From contig DASWOP010000039.1 in NCBI GenBank assembly GCA_036404255.1, forward strand, positions 1 to 5,457: a DNA stretch of 5,457 nucleotides, read 5' to 3'. The position numbers were made by a program, and so were the translations under genes. The stretch's first letter is position 1. Each line of letters starts with the position of its first letter. The notes under the pieces are model-generated. The model had not been told where the DNA came from. It was given only the letters and a program-made list of their open reading frames with translations, and made no database searches. This document shows, in pieces, positions 1-4,677 of this stretch. Source of the stretch: JARLFX01 sp036404255. GTDB lineage: Bacteria; Acidobacteriota; Terriglobia; Terriglobales; Acidobacteriaceae.

Positions 1-191
1 GCCGGCGTCTCCGCAAACTTCCGCAGATTCATCGGCGTAGGCTTCGGTAGCACCTCGCTCCCTGGCCGCATCCCACCGCCATACGGTGTCAGCACCGAAG
101 GCAGCAAAGCCGTCTTCCGCTGCACTGCCTCTCCGCCGTCCATCTTCGCCGTTCCCGCCCACATCTGCCGCAACCGCTCTCTCATGCCCAC
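1..191 (-). CDS. Probable phage portal protein, N-terminal part (runs off the left edge)
   Basis: A portal forms the dodecameric ring at one capsid vertex on which the terminase docks and through which DNA enters. Only the first 63 codons are visible. A GTG start at 191 is chosen because a strong ribosome binding site, AAGGAG (204-199), lies 7 bases upstream; the in-frame ATG at 185 has a looser 13-base spacing and is the alternative. The reading continues open to the window edge. The visible protein has a basic start, a Gly/Pro-rich stretch (TPYGGGMRPGSE), then PKPTPMNLRKFAETP. That last motif resembles the start of portal-like proteins, where it precedes a helix of the type ARRAIN. The call rests on this motif and on the terminase encoded upstream on the same strand. 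No complete domain can be seen, so another head-module protein is possible. Confidence 0.55.
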   Translation of the reverse strand, partial: MGMRERLRQMWAGTAKMDGGEAVQRKTALLPSVLTPYGGGMRPGSEVLPKPTPMNLRKFAETP

Positions 192-220
192 GCGCACTCT
201 CCTTCAAAAGTTCACCGCAA

Positions 221-251
221 ATAAAAAAGGTGCAGCCGAAGCCGCACCTTT
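221..251 (-). terminator. Intrinsic terminator-like hairpin with UUCG loop, just upstream of the portal gene
   Basis: Read on the minus strand, AAAGGTGC (251-244) pairs perfectly with GCACCTTT (233-226). The inner part, GGC-TTCG-GCT, closes on a cUUCGg tetraloop, and TTTTTT (228-223) follows, overlapping the stem base. This is a textbook rho-independent terminator shape for minus-strand transcripts. It ends only about 17 bases before the portal ribosome binding site, so it would stop read-through from the DUF3037 side. It could instead act as a conditional attenuator or as a structured 5' leader of the portal mRNA. Confidence 0.7.
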
Positions 252-296
252 CAATCCAACCCATACTTCTAATGTCTTCTCACATCTTTAATACTT

Positions 297-336
297 GTCA
301 TCCTGACCCTTGAGCGAAGCGAAGGGGAAGGACTTG
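297..336 (+). repeat. Diverged GTCAT-type interspersed repeat
   Basis: It starts GTCATCCTGACCCTTGAGCG and continues GAAGCGAAGGGG. It shares the GTCAT(T/C)CTGA and GAGCGAAGCGAA cores with the copies at 431, 2581 and 4530 but has a CCCTT insertion that can pair with AAGGG further on. The form is familiar from gaps between acidobacterial genes (recall, not searched). Confidence 0.6.
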
Positions 337-389
337 TTTCTCTCGCCGCACCGCTCGCGTCACTCATGCATCGCGCGTGTAGCCCGACC

Positions 390-507
390 GCTCCTGCCCA
401 CATCTATGGCTCACCCATACTCTTAATCGAGTCATTCTGAGCGAAGCCGAAGAATCCAGAAGGTCTGCGCGTCACCCATGCAGCCAAAAAGTTTCCGCTG
501 CACGGAA
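390..507 (+). repeat. 118-bp dispersed repeat, copy 1
   Basis: This segment matches 4489-4606 over its whole length with scattered substitutions. Shared blocks are AATCGAGTCATTCTGAGCGA (from 425), GAAGAATCCAGAAGGT and GCCAAAAAGTTTCCGCTGCA (from 483). It ends 22 bases downstream of the DUF3037 stop codon. The GTCATTCTGA core at 431 is the same unit seen alone elsewhere in the window, so the 118-bp element is that unit plus extra sequence on both sides. Confidence 0.8.
486..507 (-). terminator. Weak terminator-like hairpin at the end of repeat copy 1
   Basis: On the minus strand TTCCG (507-503), loop TGCAG and CGGAA (497-493) form a short stem, followed by AC and TTTTT (490-486). It lies 22 bases past the DUF3037 stop, a usual place for a terminator. 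The 5-bp stem is short, so strength is uncertain, but the stem and T-run are kept in repeat copy 2. Confidence 0.4.
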
Positions 508-528
508 GCCGCAGTCCTCCTCCCAGCA

Positions 529-1350
529 CTACAGCTTCAACTCCACCCGCGCCGTCTCCGCCACTCTCCCCAAATCCCCCACCGTCAACACCCGGATATT
601 CGCCTGCTCCATCGTCTCCACGCCAAACCTGTACCGGTCCTCACTCTCCCCCGCCGCCATCGCCCGCAGAGGCTCCACAATCGCCGTCAACTCCAGCTTC
701 GCCTGCTCCACCCGCAACACACCTTCGCTCAACCGCGGCGCTGAGTAAGCCAGCCCCTTCGCCATCTCCAAATCACTCTCCAGCGACACCGCCTGGAACA
801 TCCGGATCACGCCATTCGGTCTGTACCCGCAATCGATTCGCATCGGATCGCCCGCCCGCGTATACGCCGATGCGTCGATCCGCTTCCGCATCATCTCCCA
901 CACCCGCGCCCGCTCAAACTCCGTCCGCATCGTCGCCAATATCGCTGCCCGCCCTGTCCGCCGCCGCGCCGTCTTCACCTTCAGCGACTCCACATAGATC
1001 GTCGCCAGTTGTTCCAGCTCTGCCGCAACCGACTCTGCCAGGCACCCCTTAGCCTCCGTAATCTGCAGCGAATTCGAAAGCGTATCCTCCAGCACCTGCA
1101 TTACCGGCTTCACATCCCGCGCGCCCAGTTCCAGCCGCTGCTGTATCTCACCCTCCAGCGCCTCCAGCATCTCCACGTCGGCATCCGGATCCATGCAGCG
1201 CACGCGACTCCAGTCGCGCGTAAAGCGCACCCGTGCCGTCTCGTTCTGCCCCTGCTCGCGCAGCAGCACGCCGATGTTCACGAACTCATTCTTCACCGCA
1301 TCCGGCACATACCGGATCAGGAAGAACTCGCACTGTAGCCGTTCACTCAA
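529..1350 (-). CDS. DUF3037 family protein, partner of the HipA-like gene
   Basis: This is a 273-residue protein of unknown function. The N-terminal signature CEFFLIRYVPDAVKNEFVNI (residues 7-26), followed by GVLLRE, is the hallmark I associate with DUF3037 proteins. A second conserved-looking block, GYRPNGVIRMFQAVSLE (175-191), lies in the C-terminal half. The middle (60-160) is rich in Glu, Arg and Leu and probably helical. No signal peptide or membrane segment is visible, so it should be cytoplasmic. The TTG start at 1350 is the first usable start after an in-frame TAA near 1392; no ATG or GTG start lies before the signature, and the upstream ribosome binding site (GAGAGG, 12 bases away) is weakly placed. 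Proteins of this type are, as far as I recall, often encoded beside HipA-like kinases, as here, which suggests a joint role. The reaction or partner cannot be told from sequence. Confidence 0.8.
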   Translation of the reverse strand: MSERLQCEFFLIRYVPDAVKNEFVNIGVLLREQGQNETARVRFTRDWSRVRCMDPDADVEMLEALEGEIQQRLELGARDVKPVMQVLEDTLSNSLQITEAKGCLAESVAAELEQLATIYVESLKVKTARRRTGRAAILATMRTEFERARVWEMMRKRIDASAYTRAGDPMRIDCGYRPNGVIRMFQAVSLESDLEMAKGLAYSAPRLSEGVLRVEQAKLELTAIVEPLRAMAAGESEDRYRFGVETMEQANIRVLTVGDLGRVAETARVELKL

Positions 1351-1398
1351 TCTCTGCCACGCCTCTCGCTCCGCGCTTTCACTCTCACTTTATAATTT

Positions 1399-1430
1399 GT
1401 CATTCCGAAGCGCAGCGCGCGGAATCTGCT
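1399..1430 (+). repeat. GTCATTC interspersed repeat, short diverged copy
   Basis: It reads GTCATTCCGAAGCGCAGCGC and then GCGGAATCTGC. It belongs to the same family as 4470 (GTCATTCCGAAGCGCG) and, more distantly, 431, 2581 and 4530. It sits just upstream of the DUF3037 gene and has the same orientation as every other copy in the window. Confidence 0.6.
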
Positions 1431-1433
1431 TTT

Positions 1434-1498
1434 CGTTTTTGCTCTTGCCTTGTTCTTGCTCTTGCTTTGTTCTTGCCTTTGCCTTTGCTCTTGCTTCT
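1434..1498. repeat. Low-complexity TTGCTC/TTGCCT tract
   Basis: About 65 bases are built from degenerate units such as CTCTTG, TTCTTG, CCTTTG and CTTTG. On the transcribed minus strand this becomes GCAAGA/GCAAAG repeats, poor in structure. Unit length alternates between five and six bases, so it is not a clean tandem repeat. A shorter stretch of similar composition (TTGCCTTTGCCGCTCTTG) occurs near 2474-2491, upstream of the HipA-like gene. Confidence 0.7.
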
Positions 1499-1505
1499 GA
1501 GGTAG

Positions 1506-1559
1506 GTGCGGGCTTTAGCCCGCACAATAATCCTCTCGCCACGAACCGGGCTTTAGCCC
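1506..1559. repeat. Two GGGCTTTAGCCC palindromic repeats
   Basis: The first copy, GTGCGGGCTTTAGCCCGCAC (1506-1525), is a perfect 9-bp inverted repeat. The second, GGGCTTTAGCCC (1548-1559), keeps only the core. TGAGGTA occurs near both, at about 1498 and 1560. They resemble REP-type palindromes common between acidobacterial genes. No T-run follows either on the minus strand, so they are not convincing terminators for the HipA-like gene, though they could stabilise its mRNA 3' end. Confidence 0.7.
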
Positions 1560-1599
1560 CTGAGGTATGCCTCTTCTACATCAACAAGGTTGCATCATC

Positions 1600-2448
1600 C
1601 TATACCACCGTCGCCTCGCCAAACTGCCGCAACGTCATCTTCGCCCCACCCATTTTCCAATTTGGAAACGGCCGCCGCGCCGAATCCCGAAATGCCACGA
1701 TCAACTCTCGCACTCTGTTGCGTCGCGCCATCAACTGTTCCATCAGCCGCTCGATCACCACCGTGTCGCCACCGTACCACTCCGGCGGCACGCCCTCCGC
1801 GATCGTCCACAGTACCTCCGCCGGCATCTCCTCCACCTGCGTCAGCCACGGCTCAAAGCTGTTCCACCCTGTCACGCCCGCATACACCGCGTTGCGAGCG
1901 TACACCCCACGCAGCGCCCCATCCGGAAACGTCCACTCGCCCGCATGGAAGCAGAATCCCTGGTCCACAAACGTCGCCCGGTACTTCCGCTCCCTCTGCC
2001 GCCGGTCAAAGATCGCCTGCCGCCCATTCGAGTTGCACGTCCACTTATCAATCACCAGCATCCCGGCAAACTCCGCGATGTTCCTCACCTCGCGCAGCCT
2101 GTCCTCCGGCAGATAATCCACCGTCTGTCCCGGCATCAACCCGCCAATGTAGCGCGATCCAAAGTTCAACCCCGGCGCACACCGCATGCGTTCGCCGTGT
2201 CCTTCAATCCGCAGCTCCGGAGAGTTTGCAATCAGCCACTCCGTCACCTCCACCACGTCGGTTGGAGGCACCGTCAACCCCACCCGCTCCGCCAGCTTGC
2301 TCGCGATCAGTTCATTCGCCAGCACCCTGAGGTGTTGCGGATTGTTCTTGAACTTCACCACATAAAAATTTCCATCCGACGCCAGCATCAGGTGCGATTG
2401 CGCGCCCCCTCTCATCCGCCGGATTCCCTGCACCGCCAAAACCGCCAC
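1600..2448 (-). CDS. HipA-like kinase-fold protein (HipA_2 type)
   Basis: This 282-residue protein resembles the short HipA-like kinases, sometimes misannotated as aminotransferases. HipA kinases phosphorylate proteins with ATP; the substrate here is unknown. Visible features are a Gly-rich start GGAQSHLM (14-21), the probable ATP-contact lysine in YVVKFKN (Lys32), a helix with ANELIASKLAERVGL (44-58; Glu46 may pair with the lysine), the catalytic-loop region IDKWTCNSNGRQAIF (133-147), and FVDQGFCF (160-167), whose Asp162 would bind metal. Asn141 falls where HipA has its catalytic Asp309. No HipB-like HTH gene is adjacent; the downstream neighbour is the DUF3037 gene after a 249-bp gap. The GTG start at 2448 has GAGG five bases upstream and puts the Gly-rich motif near the N-terminus, as expected. 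No signal peptide or membrane segment is seen. Fold assignment is fairly sure; activity is not. Confidence 0.82.
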   Translation of the reverse strand: MAVLAVQGIRRMRGGAQSHLMLASDGNFYVVKFKNNPQHLRVLANELIASKLAERVGLTVPPTDVVEVTEWLIANSPELRIEGHGERMRCAPGLNFGSRYIGGLMPGQTVDYLPEDRLREVRNIAEFAGMLVIDKWTCNSNGRQAIFDRRQRERKYRATFVDQGFCFHAGEWTFPDGALRGVYARNAVYAGVTGWNSFEPWLTQVEEMPAEVLWTIAEGVPPEWYGGDTVVIERLMEQLMARRNRVRELIVAFRDSARRPFPNWKMGGAKMTLRQFGEATVV

Positions 2449-2580
2449 TCGAACCTCGTTGCTACCTAAACTCGTTGCCTTTGCCGCTCTTGTTCTCCGC
2501 CTGCTATTCCAAACTCGGAGCCGTTGCTATTGCTTTCCGCTCATCTATACCCAAAGCCTTTCGATAGCCACCCAAATTTT

Positions 2581-2606
2581 GTCATTCTGAGCGCAGCGAA
2601 GAATCT
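2581..2606 (+). repeat. GTCATTCTGA interspersed repeat
   Basis: GTCATTCTGAGCGCAGCGAA followed by GAATCT matches the core of the copies at 431 and 4530, but the sequence on either side does not continue the 118-bp match. It therefore represents the short, solitary form of the family. Confidence 0.7.
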
Positions 2607-2645
2607 CTACACCCATGCTGTTCAAGGACCACCCATACACCGGGT

Positions 2646-2703
2646 GCCCCATCTTCGCCACAGTTTTATCGTGGCTAAGGTGGGCATTCGCGCGAAGCGC
2701 GAA
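2646..2703. repeat. Imperfect hairpin followed by a perfect short hairpin
   Basis: GCCAC (2657-2661) pairs with GTGGC (2671-2675) around a TTTTAT-containing loop. CTT/AAG and GCCC/GGGC extend the stem with mismatches out to 2646 and 2685. Directly next to it TTCGCGC (2687-2693) and GCGCGAA (2697-2703) form a perfect 7-bp stem with a GAA loop. No T-run follows on the minus strand. This looks like a structured intergenic repeat. Confidence 0.55.
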
Positions 2704-2755
2704 CCTTCGCAGGATTCCCAATCTCACAACTTCACTTCCACCCGCTCCGGCCCGG

Positions 2756-2786
2756 GTGCCCAGGTCTCGCTTCTGATACCTGGCAC
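2756..2786. repeat. Bulged inverted repeat GTGCCCAGGT/ACCTGGCAC
   Basis: GTGCCCAGGT (2756-2765) pairs with ACCTGGCAC (2778-2786), leaving one bulged C and a 12-base loop. The bulge and the GC-rich flanks (CCCGG on the left, TGCCCG on the right) suggest a conserved RNA- or DNA-level hairpin. It lies about 110 bases past the terminase stop, with no T-run. Confidence 0.5.
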
Positions 2787-2835
2787 TTGATGCCCGTACC
2801 GCAACGCCTACATCTTTCGCCTTTTCTTTAAAAGT

Positions 2836-2865
2836 CTTATCCGTGCCCATCCGCGAAATCCGTGG
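2836..2865 (-). repeat. CACGGAT-type interspersed repeat
   Basis: On the minus strand the segment holds CACGGAT, GCGGAT and CACGGAT at 10-12-base steps. Repeats of this CCACGGAT...CACGGATAAG form are, from recall, found between genes in several unrelated phyla. It lies about 30 bases past the terminase stop codon. Confidence 0.5.
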
Positions 2866-2896
2866 TTTGTATCTGTCTGAGGGAAGTAGCACCAGA

Positions 2897-4411
2897 CTAC
2901 ATCACCTCCGCGCGCACCGCATGCGCCATGGCCATTGCCATCACGCAATCGTCATGCTCGCCGCTCGCCGCCTCCGCCCGTCCACTCTTCGTCCGCACAA
3001 ACGTCCTGCACTCCGCCAGCAATCGCCTGCTCTGGAAGAGCTCCGGCCTCTCCACCAGCATCGCGCCAAACTCCGCCAGCATCGCCGGCCGTGTCACCGC
3101 CGTCGTCAGCCAACCCGTCTGCCCACCCTGCTCATACAGATTCCGGTAGTGCTCCACCGCATCCAGATACGCAATCACGCCCGCTCCATGATTGTTCCTC
3201 TCCACCACCACTAGCGCGTCGTTATAGCGCCTCGCCAGCACCGCCACCTCGTGTGCCAACTCCCGCGTTCCCAGCCTCCCGCGCAACTCCGCGCACTGCA
3301 CGCCAGTCTTCAGTTCAATCACCTGCGCCGCCGCATAATCTCCGTCTGATCCACCACCCGCCGTATCCACCGCCACCAAATATCTCTTCCCAACCAGCAC
3401 CGGCAACCAGGTCAAAGTCTTTCCTGTTCCCTGATCCCTACTCCCTACTCCCTGTTCTTCCAGCTCTCGCATCCGCCCCTCAATCGCCTCCACATCAAAC
3501 ACGCACTCGCCACTCTGCCGGAAGCACCGTTCCGCATCCTCTGCATACTCCTGCGCCGCCAGCCCGCGATGGCTCGCCTCAATCCCGCGCCGAAACGCGA
3601 TCTGCTCCAGCGTCAAATCATGCGCCAGCATCAGCTCCCGCTCATCGTCTCGCAGCGAATCCGCCTCCACCGCTCGCGAACGATACGCCTCCTCCATCCA
3701 CCAGGGCATAAAGTGCCGCGCCGTTCCCGTCTCCTCCGCCCTCTGCCACTCGTCGTAGAAACATCCCCACGCTCCATTCGGCGTTGACTCCAGCACGCAC
3801 TCGCCCCCTGGCACCAGCGCCGCACGTAACCCCGCCAGCGTCGCCGCCGCATCCTCCGGCCACCTCGCCACCTCGCTGCAGTGCAGATTCTGGATCGTCA
3901 ATCCACGCCCCGCATTTTCATCTCCCGCACTCACCACGCGAAACTCGCTGTCCATCTCGGGGAACGCCATCTGTCCCGCATTCGCCCGCGAACGCCGCGC
4001 CGCCCCCTCGCGCATCGGCTCCGGCAGGTTCGCCCAGAACCTCTGCACCATCCGGAAGATCGCCTCCGCCGCCTCCCGCGTATGCGCCACCTGCACCGTC
4101 ATCGTTCCCGGCACCATGATCGTCTTCAAAAAAAATCGTGCGCTCACCCACGTGCTGATGCCCATCTGCCGCGCCTTCAGCACAATATTGTGTTGCGCCC
4201 TCTGCTCTTCAAACATCCTCTGTGCCGCATTCGCCCGCAGCGGCCTCAGGTTGCCATTCCTCGTCCGCACCATCAGCAGCGTCTCCGCCAGAAACTGCAT
4301 CATGCTCTCGCCATGCAGCATGGGCGGCCTCTCATCCAGCATCCGGCCTAGCTCCACCAGTTCGCCGGCATCTCCCTCCAGCATTCGCCCTGTAAACACT
4401 TGCCCACCCAA
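2897..4411 (-). CDS. terL: Phage terminase large subunit (packaging ATPase and nuclease)
   Basis: This is the motor that pumps phage DNA into the prohead through the portal and cuts the concatemer. The 504-residue length is usual. The N-terminal ATPase shows a Walker A variant KARQMGIST (79-87), a Walker B-like strand LTIQNLHCSE (171-180) with catalytic Glu180, and the coupling motif ESTPNG (208-213). The C-terminal RNase H-like nuclease shows acidic residues in VAVDTAGGGSDGDYA (Asp349, Asp356, Asp358), VVVERNNHGAG (Glu404) and GEHDDCVMA (Asp487, Asp488). All key motifs are intact, so it may be functional. Residues 319-330 in the linker are encoded by a heptamer repeat. The TTG at 4411 is the furthest possible start, three codons after an in-frame TGA. 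GTG at 4399 and ATG at 4384 are equally possible, since none has a clear ribosome binding site. No small terminase gene is visible upstream. Confidence 0.93.
   Translation of the reverse strand: MGGQVFTGRMLEGDAGELVELGRMLDERPPMLHGESMMQFLAETLLMVRTRNGNLRPLRANAAQRMFEEQRAQHNIVLKARQMGISTWVSARFFLKTIMVPGTMTVQVAHTREAAEAIFRMVQRFWANLPEPMREGAARRSRANAGQMAFPEMDSEFRVVSAGDENAGRGLTIQNLHCSEVARWPEDAAATLAGLRAALVPGGECVLESTPNGAWGCFYDEWQRAEETGTARHFMPWWMEEAYRSRAVEADSLRDDERELMLAHDLTLEQIAFRRGIEASHRGLAAQEYAEDAERCFRQSGECVFDVEAIEGRMRELEEQGVGSRDQGTGKTLTWLPVLVGKRYLVAVDTAGGGSDGDYAAAQVIELKTGVQCAELRGRLGTRELAHEVAVLARRYNDALVVVERNNHGAGVIAYLDAVEHYRNLYEQGGQTGWLTTAVTRPAMLAEFGAMLVERPELFQSRRLLAECRTFVRTKSGRAEAASGEHDDCVMAMAMAHAVRAEVM
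3422..3456 (-). repeat. Heptamer tandem repeat inside the terminase gene
   Basis: Five 7-base units, on the plus strand TCCTGTT, CCCTGAT, CCCTACT, CCCTACT and CCCTGTT, run without a break. Such GGGAACA/GGGAGTA heptamers are normally seen between genes. Here they encode residues 319-330 (EQGVGSRDQGTG) in the linker between the ATPase and nuclease domains. The array of 35 bases is not a multiple of three, so gain or loss of one unit would shift the nuclease domain out of frame. Confidence 0.8.
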
Positions 4412-4425
4412 TCCCGTTCATGAAA

Positions 4426-4456
4426 ATGGGGCCAGGCACCCAGTGCCCAGCCCCAT
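4426..4456. repeat. 31-bp near-perfect palindrome upstream of terL
   Basis: ATGGGGC (4426-4432) pairs with GCCCCAT (4450-4456), and GGCAC (4435-4439) with GTGCC (4443-4447). A symmetric CA/CA internal loop separates the two stems and the end loop is CCA. On the minus strand it is followed by TTTTC (4426-4422), a poor T-run, so it may be a weak terminator. It lies 14 bases upstream of the furthest possible terminase start. Confidence 0.65.
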
Positions 4457-4469
4457 CCCGTCTCTATTT

Positions 4470-4488
4470 GTCATTCCGAAGCGCGAAC
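4470..4488 (+). repeat. GTCATTCCGAAGCGCG repeat next to the 118-bp repeat
   Basis: GTCATTCCGAAGCGCGAAC matches the start of the copy at 1399 for 15 bases. It directly abuts the left end of 118-bp repeat copy 2, so two members of the family stand in tandem here in the same orientation. Confidence 0.6.
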
Positions 4489-4606
4489 GCTCCCGCCCAT
4501 CTTCCCGGCTCACCATCACTCTCAATCGAGTCATTCTGAGCGAAGTCGAAGAATCCAGAAGGTTCTCGCGTCATCCCCGCCGCCAAAAAGTTTCCGCTGC
4601 ACGAAA
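4489..4606 (+). repeat. 118-bp dispersed repeat, copy 2
   Basis: It matches 390-507 along its whole length. The longest shared blocks are AATCGAGTCATTCTGAGCGA (from 4524) and GCCAAAAAGTTTCCGCTGCA (from 4582). At the hairpin end the stem changes from TTCCG/CGGAA to TTTTCG/CGGAAA on the minus strand, keeping pairing through a G-U pair. It lies between the tail-fibre stop and the terminase start, in the same orientation as copy 1. Confidence 0.8.
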
Positions 4607-4607
4607 A
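4585..4607 (-). terminator. Weak terminator-like hairpin at the end of repeat copy 2
   Basis: On the minus strand TTTTCG (4607-4602) pairs with CGGAAA (4596-4591) across the loop TGCAG with one G-U pair, and TTTTT (4589-4585) follows after one C. It is 71 bases beyond the stop codon of the tail-fibre-like gene and could end its transcript. The stem is short and AT-rich, so this is tentative. Confidence 0.4.
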
Positions 4608-4677
4608 TCTCCAGCATTCACACAGCGAAAGCCTCACCAGGTCCCACCCATACCGCACGAGGCCCTAATCCCTGCCT

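Larger units (their letters stand above)
192..528. other. 337-bp gap between DUF3037 gene and portal gene; repeats and hairpins only
   Basis: No convincing gene lies here on either strand. From right to left, the direction of transcription, it holds the 118-bp repeat with its terminal hairpin (507-390), a diverged GTCATCCTGA repeat (297-336), a strong hairpin with a T-run (251-221) and the portal ribosome binding site (204-199). No convincing promoter was found between the last hairpin and the portal start. Confidence 0.7.
2449..2896. other. 448-bp gap between terminase and HipA-like gene; a mosaic of repeats
   Basis: No credible gene is present. In plus-strand order it holds a tract with TTGCCTTTGCCGCTCTTG, a GTCATTCTGA repeat (2581-2606), a long imperfect hairpin (2646-2685), a perfect 7-bp hairpin TTCGCGC-GAA-GCGCGAA (2687-2703), a bulged hairpin (2756-2786) and a CGGAT-type repeat (2836-2865). 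An open reading frame crossing these on the minus strand (2892-2545) is explained by the repeats. Confidence 0.7.

Noticed and set aside
340..420. GC-rich stretch checked for a tRNA or small RNA, as a possible att site
   Set aside because: No cloverleaf, anticodon arm or CCA-type end could be built, and it is partly covered by the 118-bp repeat.
1384..1396. Possible -10 box (TATAAA on the minus strand) for the DUF3037 gene
   Set aside because: No -35-like hexamer stands at 16-18 bases upstream; that stretch is the GC-rich GTCATTC repeat. Too weak to list.
1506..1559. Possible start of a CRISPR array (two copies of a palindromic core)
   Set aside because: There are only two short copies with different flanks, no uniform spacers and no cas genes; REP-type palindromes fit better.
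1600..2448. Aminotransferase annotation for the HipA-like gene
   Set aside because: No pyridoxal phosphate lysine motif or aminotransferase length (about 400 residues) is present; the kinase-type motifs are a better fit.
1193..2469. Long plus-strand open frames opposite the DUF3037 and HipA-like genes
   Set aside because: They lie antisense to genes with recognisable motifs, are rich in Arg, His, Pro and Ser as expected from GC-rich antisense frames, and run across intergenic repeats.
2545..2892. Minus-strand open frame of 115 codons between terminase and the HipA-like gene
   Set aside because: It crosses at least five repeat or hairpin units, and its peptide (for example LRCAQNDK) is the direct translation of the GTCATTCTGA repeat. 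No ribosome binding site or domain is seen.
2935..4351. Long plus-strand open frames opposite the terminase
   Set aside because: The minus-strand frame holds complete ATPase and nuclease motifs, whereas the plus-strand products are low-complexity Pro/Ser/Arg-rich sequence.
4464..4658. Minus-strand open frame of 64 codons between the fibre and terminase genes
   Set aside because: FDFAQNDS and ALRNDK are translations of the repeat copies at 4530 and 4470; the frame is an artefact of repeats.
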